Source: G965250275 sp965250275 (GTDB taxonomy: Bacteria > Pseudomonadota > Alphaproteobacteria > Rhodobacterales > Rhodobacteraceae). Taken from it: 64,000 nucleotides of DNA. This document shows positions 15,200-23,286 of the stretch, piece by piece. The notes under the pieces are model-generated. The model was not told the DNA's origin and did not search any database. It was given only the letters and a program-made list of their open reading frames with translations. The stretch covers positions 1,054,001-1,118,000 of the forward strand of contig OZ252297.1 in NCBI GenBank assembly GCA_965250275.1, read 5' to 3'. Both the position numbers and the translations under genes were made by a program. The number at the start of each line of letters is the position of its first letter. Position 1 is the stretch's first letter.

Positions 15200-15967
15200 G
15201 TGGACCTGATTCTGGATCATCTGACGCACCGCTATGGTGACATGACCGTGCTGGAGGATGTGTCTTTTCGCATTCCTGCCGGTGAGATCGTCTGTGTCAT
15301 AGGACCCTCAGGTTGCGGCAAGTCCACGCTGTTGCGGCTGATTGGCGGTTTGGAGCAGCCTGGCGCAGGGCAGGTGCTGCAGGTTGGAGAGCCACCAGCG
15401 GGCTGTCTCAATCCCCTCACATATGTTTTCCAGGATTTTGCGCTTCTGCCGTGGCGGACGGTGTCGGGGAATGTCTCCCTCGTCCTCGAGGATCACCCGG
15501 TTTCGGGGTCAGAGCGAACGCGGATCATTTCGGATGTGCTGGACCGCACAAAGCTCTCCGATTTTGCCGACGCCCTGCCCAGACAGCTCTCGGGCGGTAT
15601 GAAGCAGCGGGTGGCGATCGCGCGCGCGTTGGCGGTGAATCCGGCCGTGATGTTGCTGGATGAACCGCTTTCCGCACTTGATGCGCAGACCCGCGAACTG
15701 ATGATGGAGGATTTGGTGGGGCTTTGGGCGCGTGCGCCCTTCACGGGCGTGTATGTGACCCACAATTTGGCGGAAGCTGTCCGTCTTGGTCACCGCATCG
15801 TTGTCCTGTCCCGCAGGCCAGGGCGGTTGCGTGACATAATCGAGATCGACACGCCGTTGACCGAAAGGCGGGCCGGAGATCCGGCACTCGAAGCTATTCA
15901 GGCAAGGCTCTGGGCACTGATGAGGGACGAAGCCATGGCGGCGGAACTGGAGCTGGTGGATGTCTGA
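15200..15967 (+). CDS. ABC transporter ATP-binding protein (SsuB/TauB-like)
   Basis: 255 residues from a GTG start 33 bases after the binding-protein gene. Walker A is GPSGCGKSTLLRL, the Q-loop YVFQDFALLPWR, the signature LSGGMKQRVAIARALA, Walker B VMLLDEPLSALD and the H-loop VYVTHNLAEAVRLG. This motif set is that of the nitrate/sulfonate/taurine importer ATPases. It would energise the permease at 15960 and overlaps that gene by 8 bases. Confidence 0.9.
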   Translation: MDLILDHLTHRYGDMTVLEDVSFRIPAGEIVCVIGPSGCGKSTLLRLIGGLEQPGAGQVLQVGEPPAGCLNPLTYVFQDFALLPWRTVSGNVSLVLEDHPVSGSERTRIISDVLDRTKLSDFADALPRQLSGGMKQRVAIARALAVNPAVMLLDEPLSALDAQTRELMMEDLVGLWARAPFTGVYVTHNLAEAVRLGHRIVVLSRRPGRLRDIIEIDTPLTERRAGDPALEAIQARLWALMRDEAMAAELELVDV

Positions 15968-16754
15968 TTCCGCCCGCCCGGTTCCTTATCGCGGCGGCGG
16001 TTTCCGTCCGAGCGCGCGGCGCGGCATCGGTCTGGCCATTTTCGTCCTGATCCTGCTGATTGTTGAATGGGGCACGCGGAGTGGCTGGATTTCCAACCTG
16101 ACGCTGCCGCGCCCGTCCGATGTCGGTCGAACGCTCTATGAGTTGTGGCAGTCGGGTATGCTCTGGACTCATCTGGTCCCGTCGGTGACGCGGTTGATCG
16201 TCGGCAGTTTCTTGGGCGTGACCACCGGCATCGCGGTTGGTGTCATGATCGGATTGTTCAGCTACGTTCGGGCGGGTCTCGTCCCGCTCGTCGCCGCGAT
16301 CTTTCCGATCCCGAAAATCGCATTGCTGCCGCTTTTCGTCATCTGGTTCGGCATTGATGAAGGGTCCAAATACGCGCTGATTGCGTTGGGGACCTTTACG
16401 CCCACAGTGGTGGCAACCTACGGCGCAGTCGACAATGTTGACCGGACGCTGGTGCGGATGGGGCAGAGCTTTGGTCTGAGCTGGTCCAGCATCGTGCGCA
16501 AGATCGTGTTGCCCGGTGCCTTGCCGGGGATTTTGTCCGGTTTGCGCGTCTCCATCGCGATCGGGATCATTCTGCTGGTCGCTGCGGAGATGCTGGGCGC
16601 TGAATACGGCATTGGCGCCTACATTCTGCAGGCCGGCTCGCTCTACGACCTGGAACGGCTGTTTGCCGGTGTGGTGATCCTGTCCTGTCTCGGTGTGCTG
16701 ACCAGTTGGCTCATTGGCGTGGCAGAGAAGCACCTATTGCGCTGGCGCACCTGA
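15960..16754 (+). CDS. ABC transporter permease (SsuC/TauC-like)
   Basis: 264 residues with about six transmembrane helices. It has the first-helix/loop signature NLTLPRPSDVGRTLYEL and the EAA-like loop (MGQSFGLSWSSIVRKIVLPGALPGI) that docks on the ATPase. The length is normal for the family, unlike the TauC at 7356. It is the last gene of the GntR-linked importer. The substrate is unknown; sulfonates, nitriles or heterocyclic bases are all possible. Confidence 0.9.
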   Translation: MSDSARPVPYRGGGFRPSARRGIGLAIFVLILLIVEWGTRSGWISNLTLPRPSDVGRTLYELWQSGMLWTHLVPSVTRLIVGSFLGVTTGIAVGVMIGLFSYVRAGLVPLVAAIFPIPKIALLPLFVIWFGIDEGSKYALIALGTFTPTVVATYGAVDNVDRTLVRMGQSFGLSWSSIVRKIVLPGALPGILSGLRVSIAIGIILLVAAEMLGAEYGIGAYILQAGSLYDLERLFAGVVILSCLGVLTSWLIGVAEKHLLRWRT

Positions 16755-16788
16755 CGCCGCCACGAACCTTTCGCGGCCTGTCCTGAGA

Positions 16789-17751
16789 TCAGGCGGCCAG
16801 CCCCTGGTTCCCCATCTCTAGGTACTTGCGGCGCCGGTCAGCGATCAGTTGATCCGGGTCCTTGTCGTCCAGTTCTTCCAGCATCCCGGCGATGGCTCTG
16901 CCCACACGCTCTTTGGTCGTTTCGACGTCGCGATGTGCGCCTCCGAGCGGCTCTTCGACAATCCTGTCAACGACGCCGAGTTTGTAGAGGTCCTGTGCCG
17001 TCAGCCGCAGCGCCTCGGCGGCCTCGCGCATTTTCTCTGCGTCTTTCCAGAGGATCGAGGCACAACCTTCCGGGCTGATCACGGAGTAAATCGAATGCTC
17101 CAGCATCGCCACCCGGTTGGCGGTGGCAAAGGCAACCGCGCCACCAGAACCGCCCTCACCGATCACCACGCTGACCAGCGGCACACCGATCTGCAGGCAG
17201 GTTTCGGTTGCCCGCGCGATCGCCTCGGACTGCCCGCGTTCTTCGGCCCCTTTGCCCGGATAGGCGCCGGGTGTGTCGACCAGCGTGATCACGGGCAGGC
17301 CAAAGCGCCCGGCCAGTTGCATTAGCCGGATTGCCTTGCGGTACCCTTCGGGACGCGCCATCCCGAAATTGCGCTCGATCCGCGATTTAGTGTCGTTGCC
17401 CTTTTCGTGGCCGATCACCACAACAGGACGGTCATCGAACCGCGCCAACCCGCCCAGAACGGCATGATCGTCCGCAAAGTTTCGGTCCCCGGCCAGCGGC
17501 GTATAGTCATTAAACAGGGCCTTGATGTAATCACCGCTGTGGGGGCGTTCCGGATGCCGGGCCACCTGGCACTTCCGCCAGGGCGTCAAATCCTTGTAGA
17601 GGTCGCTCAGCAAGGCGGAGGCTTTGGCATCCAGCGCGGCGGCCTCGTCGGTAACATCCATCTCCTCGTTCGCGCGGGCGAGCGCCCGCAATTCCTCGGC
17701 CTTGCCTTCGATCTCGGCGAGGGGTTTTTCGAAGTCCAGATATTGCGTCAC
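16789..17751 (-). CDS. accA: Acetyl-CoA carboxylase carboxyltransferase, alpha subunit
   Basis: 320 residues, full length for AccA. YLDFEKPLAEIEGKAEELR starts the conserved N-terminal helical region. The crotonase-like core includes PVITLVDTPGAYPGKGAEERGQ, VIGEGGSGGAVAFATANRV and YSVISPEGCASILWKD, which shape the oxyanion holes and the biotin/acetyl-CoA sites. With AccD it carboxylates acetyl-CoA to malonyl-CoA, the committed step of fatty acid synthesis. It is divergent from the VPLPA-CTERM gene and convergent with the importer operon. Confidence 0.97.
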   Translation of the reverse strand: MTQYLDFEKPLAEIEGKAEELRALARANEEMDVTDEAAALDAKASALLSDLYKDLTPWRKCQVARHPERPHSGDYIKALFNDYTPLAGDRNFADDHAVLGGLARFDDRPVVVIGHEKGNDTKSRIERNFGMARPEGYRKAIRLMQLAGRFGLPVITLVDTPGAYPGKGAEERGQSEAIARATETCLQIGVPLVSVVIGEGGSGGAVAFATANRVAMLEHSIYSVISPEGCASILWKDAEKMREAAEALRLTAQDLYKLGVVDRIVEEPLGGAHRDVETTKERVGRAIAGMLEELDDKDPDQLIADRRRKYLEMGNQGLAA

Positions 17752-17830
17752 GCGATGCTCCGTTCAGGCTGCGCGCGATGTATGCCATTCATGGCGCGAT
17801 TTGCAAACAGATCGCGTTGGCGCGGCCATT

Positions 17831-17847
17831 GTTTCCGTTTGGGAAAC
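17831..17847. promoter_or_regulatory. Dyad GTTTCC-N5-GGAAAC between accA and the VPLPA gene
   Basis: A 17-bp interrupted palindrome lies in the 186-base divergent region, 79 bases upstream of the accA start and about 90 bases before the VPLPA gene. It is a candidate operator for either gene. Confidence 0.35.
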
Positions 17848-17937
17848 TAACCGGAACAAAGGGTTTGAATCCTTGCGTTCTATGAGTGCGGCGCTACAAA
17901 CAACTCAAGGGATATGGTTAGTAGGGACAACTTTAAG

Positions 17938-18699
17938 ATGTTAAATTTCGCAAAGATCGGTGGAATGGTGGCAGGTGGCGTGCTGGCGTTGGCCGGCGCC
18001 GCTTCGGCTGGCACGATCACCCCTGACGTGATTTTCGGAACCGGAAATGCCAATGGCGGGTTTACGATTGCCAGTTCGGGCAACCTGGAGCTTGGCCTGC
18101 GCGCCAAATTGCGTTACGACAGCACGTCCGGTTGTGCATCTTTTGGGTGCCCCCAGAACGTGTTCAATCAGTCAGGGAGCACATATTCGTTTGCATCCGT
18201 GGACGGGAACCCTCCACCCGATCGCGCCATGTGGAACTTCGAGTGGGGCATAAACACGGACATCACGGGCGACGACAACAATGGGTATGTTGCCTTTTTG
18301 GATGACTATTTCTACGAGCTATCGATTGACATTGATCCGACGGCTGGGACCTCGTTTCTGACGTATGATCCGCTGAATGATCCTTTGGTTAACTACTACA
18401 CCGGGACAAATAGCACCCCAAATGGTGGGGGTACGCTGGTTTTCAGCGGCGAAAACCAAAGTGCAAGCAATGTGGCCCAGCAGTCTGTCAACTATGGCTT
18501 TTTTCCCGTGCCGGGAATTCCGCTGGGCAGTGGTCAGTTCACCATCAGCTTGGCTGCGTTCGACCGGACTGGACAAGTCGCCAGCACCAGCATCGACGTG
18601 ATTGTGGACGCCCCTGCGATCCCACTGCCCGCCGGATTGCCCTTGCTGCTGGGCGCGTTTGGCGGGCTTGCCCTGTTTCGCCGCAAGCGTCGCACCTGA
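17938..18699 (+). CDS. Exported protein with VPLPA-type C-terminal sorting signal
   Basis: 253 residues from the ATG at 17938; an ATG eight codons earlier is possible. A Sec signal peptide (KIGGMVAGGVLALAGAASA) precedes a beta-rich Gly/Asn/Asp-rich middle of about 200 residues with no recognised domain. The C-terminus is IPLPAGLPLLLGAFGGLALF followed by RRKRRT. This three-part end (proline motif, hydrophobic helix, basic tail) is the VPLPA-CTERM variant of PEP-CTERM signals, cleaved by an exosortase-like enzyme during surface export. A Cys pair in SGCASFGCPQN may form a disulfide. No exosortase gene is in the window. Confidence 0.8.
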   Translation: MLNFAKIGGMVAGGVLALAGAASAGTITPDVIFGTGNANGGFTIASSGNLELGLRAKLRYDSTSGCASFGCPQNVFNQSGSTYSFASVDGNPPPDRAMWNFEWGINTDITGDDNNGYVAFLDDYFYELSIDIDPTAGTSFLTYDPLNDPLVNYYTGTNSTPNGGGTLVFSGENQSASNVAQQSVNYGFFPVPGIPLGSGQFTISLAAFDRTGQVASTSIDVIVDAPAIPLPAGLPLLLGAFGGLALFRRKRRT

Positions 18700-18728
18700 G
18701 CAGTCCAAGACGGATCGAAATTTTGAGG

Positions 18729-18747
18729 GGCCCGCCAATGGCGGGCC
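18729..18747. terminator. Terminator between the VPLPA gene and lysE-type gene
   Basis: GGCCCGCC and GGCGGGCC form a perfect 8-bp GC stem with a 3-nt loop (AAT), followed on the plus strand by TTATCCGTTT. It sits between two convergent genes and may serve both. Confidence 0.6.
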
Positions 18748-18756
18748 TTATCCGTT

Positions 18757-19350
18757 TCAGGCCCAGAGCACAGGGACGAGGGAGGCCACGAGCAGCGCGG
18801 CCATCACCCAGTTGAACGCCACCAGACGCGCGTGGCTGGTCAAAAATCGGTTCATTTGCCGGCCCAGAAAACACCACGTGCTCATGGATGGCAGGTTGAT
18901 TGCGCCAAACACAGCGGCGACCAGCAACACCATCCCCGCAGTCTGATAAGGCGTGTAGGCACTGATCGCGGTCACCGCCATTGTCCAGGTCTTGGGATTG
19001 ACCCACTGAAACGCAGCGGCCTGAAGGAACGTCATGGGCGTTCCTACCGCTCCGGTTGTTGTGGGCGGTGCGGCGTTGGCGATCTTCCACGCGAGGAACA
19101 AGAGGTAAATAACGCTGATGATTTTCAGAAACGTGTAGGTCTGCGGCCAAGCCTCGAACACCTGAACCAGGCCAATCCCCACAATGATCACCATGAAGAC
19201 AAAGCCCGACGAGATCCCCAGCATATGCGGGACCGTCCTTTGGAACCCGAAATTTGCCCCGGACGCCAACAGCATGAGGTTGTTCGGCCCCGGTGTTATG
19301 GACGACACAAAGGCAAAAAGCGCCAGCGCCGCGAGAAGTTCATAGGTCAT
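18757..19350 (-). CDS. LysE family amino-acid exporter
   Basis: 197 residues from the ATG at 19350; another ATG at 19362 adds four residues, and neither has a clear ribosome binding site. Six hydrophobic helices are visible. The first carries FVSSITPGPNNLMLLASG, the LysE/RhtB signature, and PKTWTMAVTAISAY is a second family block. These proteins export amino acids such as lysine, arginine, homoserine or leucine by proton antiport. The divergent Lrp/AsnC-type gene 73 bases away is the common regulator arrangement for this family. Confidence 0.85.
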   Translation of the reverse strand: MTYELLAALALFAFVSSITPGPNNLMLLASGANFGFQRTVPHMLGISSGFVFMVIIVGIGLVQVFEAWPQTYTFLKIISVIYLLFLAWKIANAAPPTTTGAVGTPMTFLQAAAFQWVNPKTWTMAVTAISAYTPYQTAGMVLLVAAVFGAINLPSMSTWCFLGRQMNRFLTSHARLVAFNWVMAALLVASLVPVLWA

Positions 19351-19389
19351 GCGCGCAACCATTGCGCAGTTACGGCGCCATGAAATTGC

Positions 19390-19402
19390 TTTTCACTGAA
19401 AA
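19390..19402. promoter_or_regulatory. Small dyad TTTTC-ACT-GAAAA in the lysE/lrp divergent promoter
   Basis: This AT-rich 13-bp dyad lies 21 bases before the regulator start. Position and AT content suit an Lrp-family box, but the arms are short. Confidence 0.3.
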
Positions 19403-19423
19403 AGACGGCAAAGCTTGCAACAA

Positions 19424-19876
19424 ATGTTGGAACTAGACGACATCAGTCGCCGAATATTGCGTGAGCTGAGTGCCGACGGGCGCATCAGCAATCTGGAACT
19501 GGCGGATCGCGTTGGGTTGTCGCCGTCGGCCTGTCTGCGCCGGGTGCAGGACCTGGAGCGGCGCGGTGTCATCTCCGGTTATCGTGCCGTCCTCGATCGC
19601 GACGCGCTTGGACTGGGTTTTGTTGCCTATCTGGGCGTCGGCCTGAACGAGCATACCAAAGCCGCGCAGCTGGCGTTTGAGCGCGCCATCGCGCAGGCGG
19701 AAGAGGTTGTGGAATGCCACAACACCACCGGAACCATCGAATATCTCTTGCGCGTCGAATGCGCCGATCTGGCGCGGTACAAGCACTTCCATACGGACGT
19801 CTTGGGCACGCTGCCGCAGGTGAGCGCCATCACGACCTATGTCGTGATGGGCAGTCCCAAAGACAAACGCGCCTGA
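19424..19876 (+). CDS. Lrp/AsnC family transcriptional regulator
   Basis: 150 residues from the ATG at 19424. The N-terminal helix-turn-helix is DDISRRILRELSADGRISNL followed by LADRVGLSPSACLRRVQDLE. The C-terminal RAM ligand domain contains ECHNTTGTIEYLLRVECADL and ends with a beta strand ISAITTYVVM. Such proteins form octamers around DNA and sense an amino acid. Being divergent from the LysE-type exporter, it most likely activates it when the exported amino acid accumulates. Confidence 0.88.
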   Translation: MLELDDISRRILRELSADGRISNLELADRVGLSPSACLRRVQDLERRGVISGYRAVLDRDALGLGFVAYLGVGLNEHTKAAQLAFERAIAQAEEVVECHNTTGTIEYLLRVECADLARYKHFHTDVLGTLPQVSAITTYVVMGSPKDKRA

Positions 19877-19898
19877 ACAGAGTTCAGCCGACAGGGAT

Positions 19899-20855
19899 TT
19901 AACCGGCGATCATCTCGGATTGGCGCACGATCACCTCGGCTTGTTTGATCGATGCGATGTCGACCAGACGTCCTTTGTAGACCGTTGCGCCCTCGCCATT
20001 GGCCTTGGCGGTCTCCATTGCTGCCAGGATTTCGCGGGCTTCGGCCACGGCAGCTTCGGACGGTGTGAACACCTCGTTGGCCAAATCGACCTGCTTGGGG
20101 TGGATTGCCCATTTGCCCACCATTCCCAGCGTTGCCGACCGCAAGGCCTGTGCCCGGAACCCGTCGTCATCGCTGAAATCACCAAAGGGCCCGTCCACCG
20201 GCAGAACCCCATGGGTGCGACAGGCGGCGACGATCGCAGCCTGCGCCCAGTGCCATGGGTCGGACCAGTGTTTCTCGCCCTCATGCAGCATGTAGTAGTT
20301 TTCCTGCGTGCCACCGATCCCGGTGGTCTGCATGCCCATGGATGCTGCAAAATCCGCCGCACCAAGGCTCATGGCTTCCAGTCGCGGAGAGGCTGCTGCG
20401 ATTTCCTCCACATGCGAAATGCCGGCTGCACTTTCGATGATGACTTCGAAGGCCAGTCGCTTGCCGCGCCCTTTGGCGGCTTCGATCGAACTCACCAGCG
20501 CGTCGACAGCATAGATGTCTGCGGCGCACCCCACTTTGGGAATCATGATCATGTCGAGACGTTCGTCGGCCTGTTCCATCAGGTCGACCACGTCACGATA
20601 CCAGTAGGGGCTATCCAGCCCATTGATCCGAACGCTGAGGGTTTTGTTGCCCCAGTCAACATCCCGGATGGCGTCAATCACGTTCGCGCGGGCGCTGTCC
20701 TTGTCAGAGGGGGCGACCGAATCTTCAAGATCCAGGTTGATCACATCCGCCGCACCCGCTGCCATTTTCTCAAAGATGGCCGGTCTGGACCCGGGCCCAA
20801 ACAGTTGGCATCGATTGGGGCGCGCGGGCGGGGCGGGCTGTAGGCGGAAACTCAT
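19899..20855 (-). CDS. mcl1: L-malyl-CoA/beta-methylmalyl-CoA lyase
   Basis: 318 residues, the length of Rhodobacter Mcl1. The N-terminus SFRLQPAPPARPNRCQLFGP, then VINLDLEDSVAPSDKD, AFEVIIESAAGISHVEE and EAMSLGAADFAASMG are the CitE-superfamily blocks that bind Mg2+ and CoA. The enzyme splits malyl-CoA to glyoxylate and acetyl-CoA, and methylmalyl-CoA to glyoxylate and propionyl-CoA, in the ethylmalonyl-CoA pathway of acetate assimilation. GGAGGAG lies about 6 bases upstream of the ATG. It is convergent with the Lrp gene and apparently monocistronic here. Confidence 0.92.
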   Translation of the reverse strand: MSFRLQPAPPARPNRCQLFGPGSRPAIFEKMAAGAADVINLDLEDSVAPSDKDSARANVIDAIRDVDWGNKTLSVRINGLDSPYWYRDVVDLMEQADERLDMIMIPKVGCAADIYAVDALVSSIEAAKGRGKRLAFEVIIESAAGISHVEEIAAASPRLEAMSLGAADFAASMGMQTTGIGGTQENYYMLHEGEKHWSDPWHWAQAAIVAACRTHGVLPVDGPFGDFSDDDGFRAQALRSATLGMVGKWAIHPKQVDLANEVFTPSEAAVAEAREILAAMETAKANGEGATVYKGRLVDIASIKQAEVIVRQSEMIAG

Positions 20856-21271
20856 GGATCACTCCTCCGGGAAAGGAAATTACGTTTTTGCCGACCTTTG
20901 GGTTATGGAATTGCGCCATGACTCGCAAGGGTGATTTCGCACTTGCAGCAATTCTGAGTGGTGGCGTCCTTCTCATGTCGGCTTTTCGGAGGGCGGCGGT
21001 CCGGTCTCGCTCTTACGAGGCGCTCAGGACCGAAAGCGTCCTCACGCCACAGGGCCCGTTGAATCCGTCATGTTGACGCCTGAACTGGGCAGACTTTCCC
21101 GGCGAAGCGGGTTGGATTCGGACGACTTCTGTCATCGCACGCACGATTCTTCGGCAAATTGCGATCTCAGCCGAACAAACTTGCGCCTTTTCTGGCCATG
21201 ACATGTGATTATGCGACATATTTTGGTGTGAACTCTGTATGCTGCCGCGACTTGTCTGAAGGGGATGCGCC
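20856..21271. other. 416-base divergent intergenic region, no gene seen
   Basis: This lies between mcl1 and dgcN, which point away from each other, so it should hold both promoters. I found no confident -35/-10 pair, no strong stem-loop and no believable small ORF. Confidence 0.6.
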
Positions 21272-22273
21272 ATGATCGAAACTCCATACCTTTTGTTTCT
21301 GGGTGATGCGCCCGACCAACTGGCCGCCAAGGTCGCACAAGGCATCAAGGATTGGAGACCGCAGAACGCGGTGGGCCAGTTCCGCTTGCCCGGATGTGGC
21401 GCCGATGTCGGTCTGACAGACATGACCTTGACCGAAGGCATGGAGGCGGGGGCCAGAACACTGGTCATTGGTGTGGCCAATCGCGGCGGCGTCATCTCTC
21501 AGGCGTGGAAGGATGTTCTGATCGAAGCGCTGGAAATGGGTTACGATCTGGCGTCTGGGCTGCACAATCTGCTGCGAGACGAACGTGACCTGTCGGCAGC
21601 AGCACAGATGCATGGTGGCAGCCTGCACGATGTGCGCGTGCCCACAGACGCCTATCCGATTGCCAATGGCAAGAAGCGCAGCGGCAAACGTGTTCTGGCG
21701 GTTGGAACCGATTGCTCGGTTGGCAAGATGTATACCGCCATGGCGATGGACGCAGAGATGCAAAAGCGCGGCATGAAGTCGACCTTCCGCGCCACAGGGC
21801 AGACTGGCATTCTGATCACGGGCCACGGCGTGCCGCTGGATGCCGTGATTGCAGATTTCATGGCCGGCGCGGTGGAGTATCTGACACCGGAGAACGATCC
21901 CGATCACTGGGACCATATCGAGGGGCAGGGGTCGCTCTTTCATGTGTCATATTCGGGCGTGACAATGGCGCTGATCCATGGCGGGCAGCCCGATGCACTG
22001 GTTTTGGCCCACGAACCGACCCGTTCACATATGCGCGGACTGCCGGACTACGCGCTGCCGTCGCTGGAGGCATTGCGCGACACCGCATTACCAATGGCGC
22101 GGATCGCCAACCCGGCTTGCCAAGTGGTTGGCGTGTCGGTGAATACTCAGCATTTCAGCGAAGAAGAGGCCGTGGCCTACCTTTCCGAAGTAGAGGCACG
22201 CATGGGCCTTCCGACCATCGATCCGTTCCGGCAAGGTGCTGGGCGGCTGGTGGACGCGCTGGCCGCTCTCTGA
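21272..22273 (+). CDS. dgcN: DUF1611 family protein, DgcN-type N-acetyltransferase of D-glutamate catabolism
   Basis: 333 residues. The N-terminal domain (about 1-135) has the Rossmann-like DUF1611 start ETPYLLFLGDAPDQLAAK and RTLVIGVANRGG. The C-terminal domain begins with a P-loop (VLAVGTDCSVGKMYTAMAMD) and continues with RATGQTGILITGHGVPLDAV and LVLAHEPTR. This family includes DgcN, which acetylates D-glutamate to N-acetyl-D-glutamate before racemisation by DgcA. The dgcA gene follows 47 bases downstream, which strongly supports the call. The start ATG has AAGGGGATG upstream. Confidence 0.85.
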   Translation: MIETPYLLFLGDAPDQLAAKVAQGIKDWRPQNAVGQFRLPGCGADVGLTDMTLTEGMEAGARTLVIGVANRGGVISQAWKDVLIEALEMGYDLASGLHNLLRDERDLSAAAQMHGGSLHDVRVPTDAYPIANGKKRSGKRVLAVGTDCSVGKMYTAMAMDAEMQKRGMKSTFRATGQTGILITGHGVPLDAVIADFMAGAVEYLTPENDPDHWDHIEGQGSLFHVSYSGVTMALIHGGQPDALVLAHEPTRSHMRGLPDYALPSLEALRDTALPMARIANPACQVVGVSVNTQHFSEEEAVAYLSEVEARMGLPTIDPFRQGAGRLVDALAAL

Positions 22274-22320
22274 CCGGCGGGTGGTGTTAACCATGCTCAG
22301 GCAACAAAGGATGGCCGGCT

Positions 22321-23286
22321 GTGCAGATTGAAGTATCGCGCGACATCTTCAAACTGGCTCAGGTGTTTACCATCAGCCGCGGGTCGCGGACCGAGGCGCA
22401 GGTTCTGACTGTTCGCATTCGTGACGGAGCACATCAGGGTTGGGGCGAGTGTGTGCCGTACGCGCGCTACGATGAAACCCTGGACTCTGTGACGGCTCAG
22501 ATAGAGAGCTTGCCGGATGACATCTCCCGCGCAAACCTTCCGGAGCTGTTGCCGGCCGGGGCGGCGCGAAATGCGGTGGATTGCGCGCTGTGGGATCTCG
22601 AAGCCAAGCGCGCGGGCAAACGCGCCTGGGACCTGGCAGGCCTTCCCGTTCCGGGACCTGAGATCACGGCCTACACCCTGTCGCTGGATAGCCCGGAAAA
22701 CATGAAGGCGCAGGCCGCGCAGAATGCGCATCGACCGCTGCTCAAGATCAAACTTGGCACGCCGGATGATATGCCCCGGCTTGAGGCCGTGCGGGCCGGC
22801 GCCCCGCAATCGCGCATCATCGTGGATGCCAATGAGGGGTGGACCGGCGGCGTCTATGCCGATCTTGCCCCGCATTTGGTGCGTTTGGGCGTTCAGATGG
22901 TGGAACAACCGCTTCCGGCCGGTGACGACGATGCGCTGATCGGGATGGAACGCCCTGTGCCAGTTTGCGCGGATGAGTCCTGCCATGACCGCGCAGACCT
23001 GCCGGCACTCAAAGGCAAGTACGACATGGTCAATATCAAAGTCGACAAAACCGGGGGTTTGACCGAGGCGCTGGCCTTGCGCGACGCGGCGCTGTCCGAG
23101 GGGTACGAGATCATGGTGGGCTGTATGGTTGGCTCATCGCTCGCCATGGCGCCGGCGACGCTTGTGGCGCAGGGTGCGGCTGTGGTTGATCTGGATGGGC
23201 CGCTGCTGCTGGCCGAAGATCGTGCCGCTCCGCTGGTTTTTGATGAGGCCGGCGTTCACCCACCAACGTCAGCCCTTTGGGGATGA
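22321..23286 (+). CDS. dgcA: N-acetyl-D-glutamate racemase (enolase superfamily, dipeptide-epimerase-like)
   Basis: 321 residues from a GTG start with AAAGGA about 10 bases upstream. It belongs to the muconate-lactonizing/dipeptide-epimerase branch of the enolase superfamily: LLKIKLGT carries the KxK base, IIVDANEGW the first Mg2+ ligand, MVEQPLP the second, CADESC the third, and VNIKVDKTGG the opposite lysine. With DgcN it converts D-Glu by way of N-acetyl-D-Glu to N-acetyl-L-Glu. A general L-Ala-D/L-Glu epimerase is the alternative, but the dgcN neighbour argues against it. The stop overlaps the next start (ATGA). Confidence 0.85.
   Translation: MQIEVSRDIFKLAQVFTISRGSRTEAQVLTVRIRDGAHQGWGECVPYARYDETLDSVTAQIESLPDDISRANLPELLPAGAARNAVDCALWDLEAKRAGKRAWDLAGLPVPGPEITAYTLSLDSPENMKAQAAQNAHRPLLKIKLGTPDDMPRLEAVRAGAPQSRIIVDANEGWTGGVYADLAPHLVRLGVQMVEQPLPAGDDDALIGMERPVPVCADESCHDRADLPALKGKYDMVNIKVDKTGGLTEALALRDAALSEGYEIMVGCMVGSSLAMAPATLVAQGAAVVDLDGPLLLAEDRAAPLVFDEAGVHPPTSALWG

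Noticed and set aside
14081..15229. 382-codon minus-strand frame opposite the NMT1-type binding protein
   Set aside because: It has no ribosome site or domain and is Arg/His/Cys-rich; the plus-strand gene has a signal peptide and family blocks.
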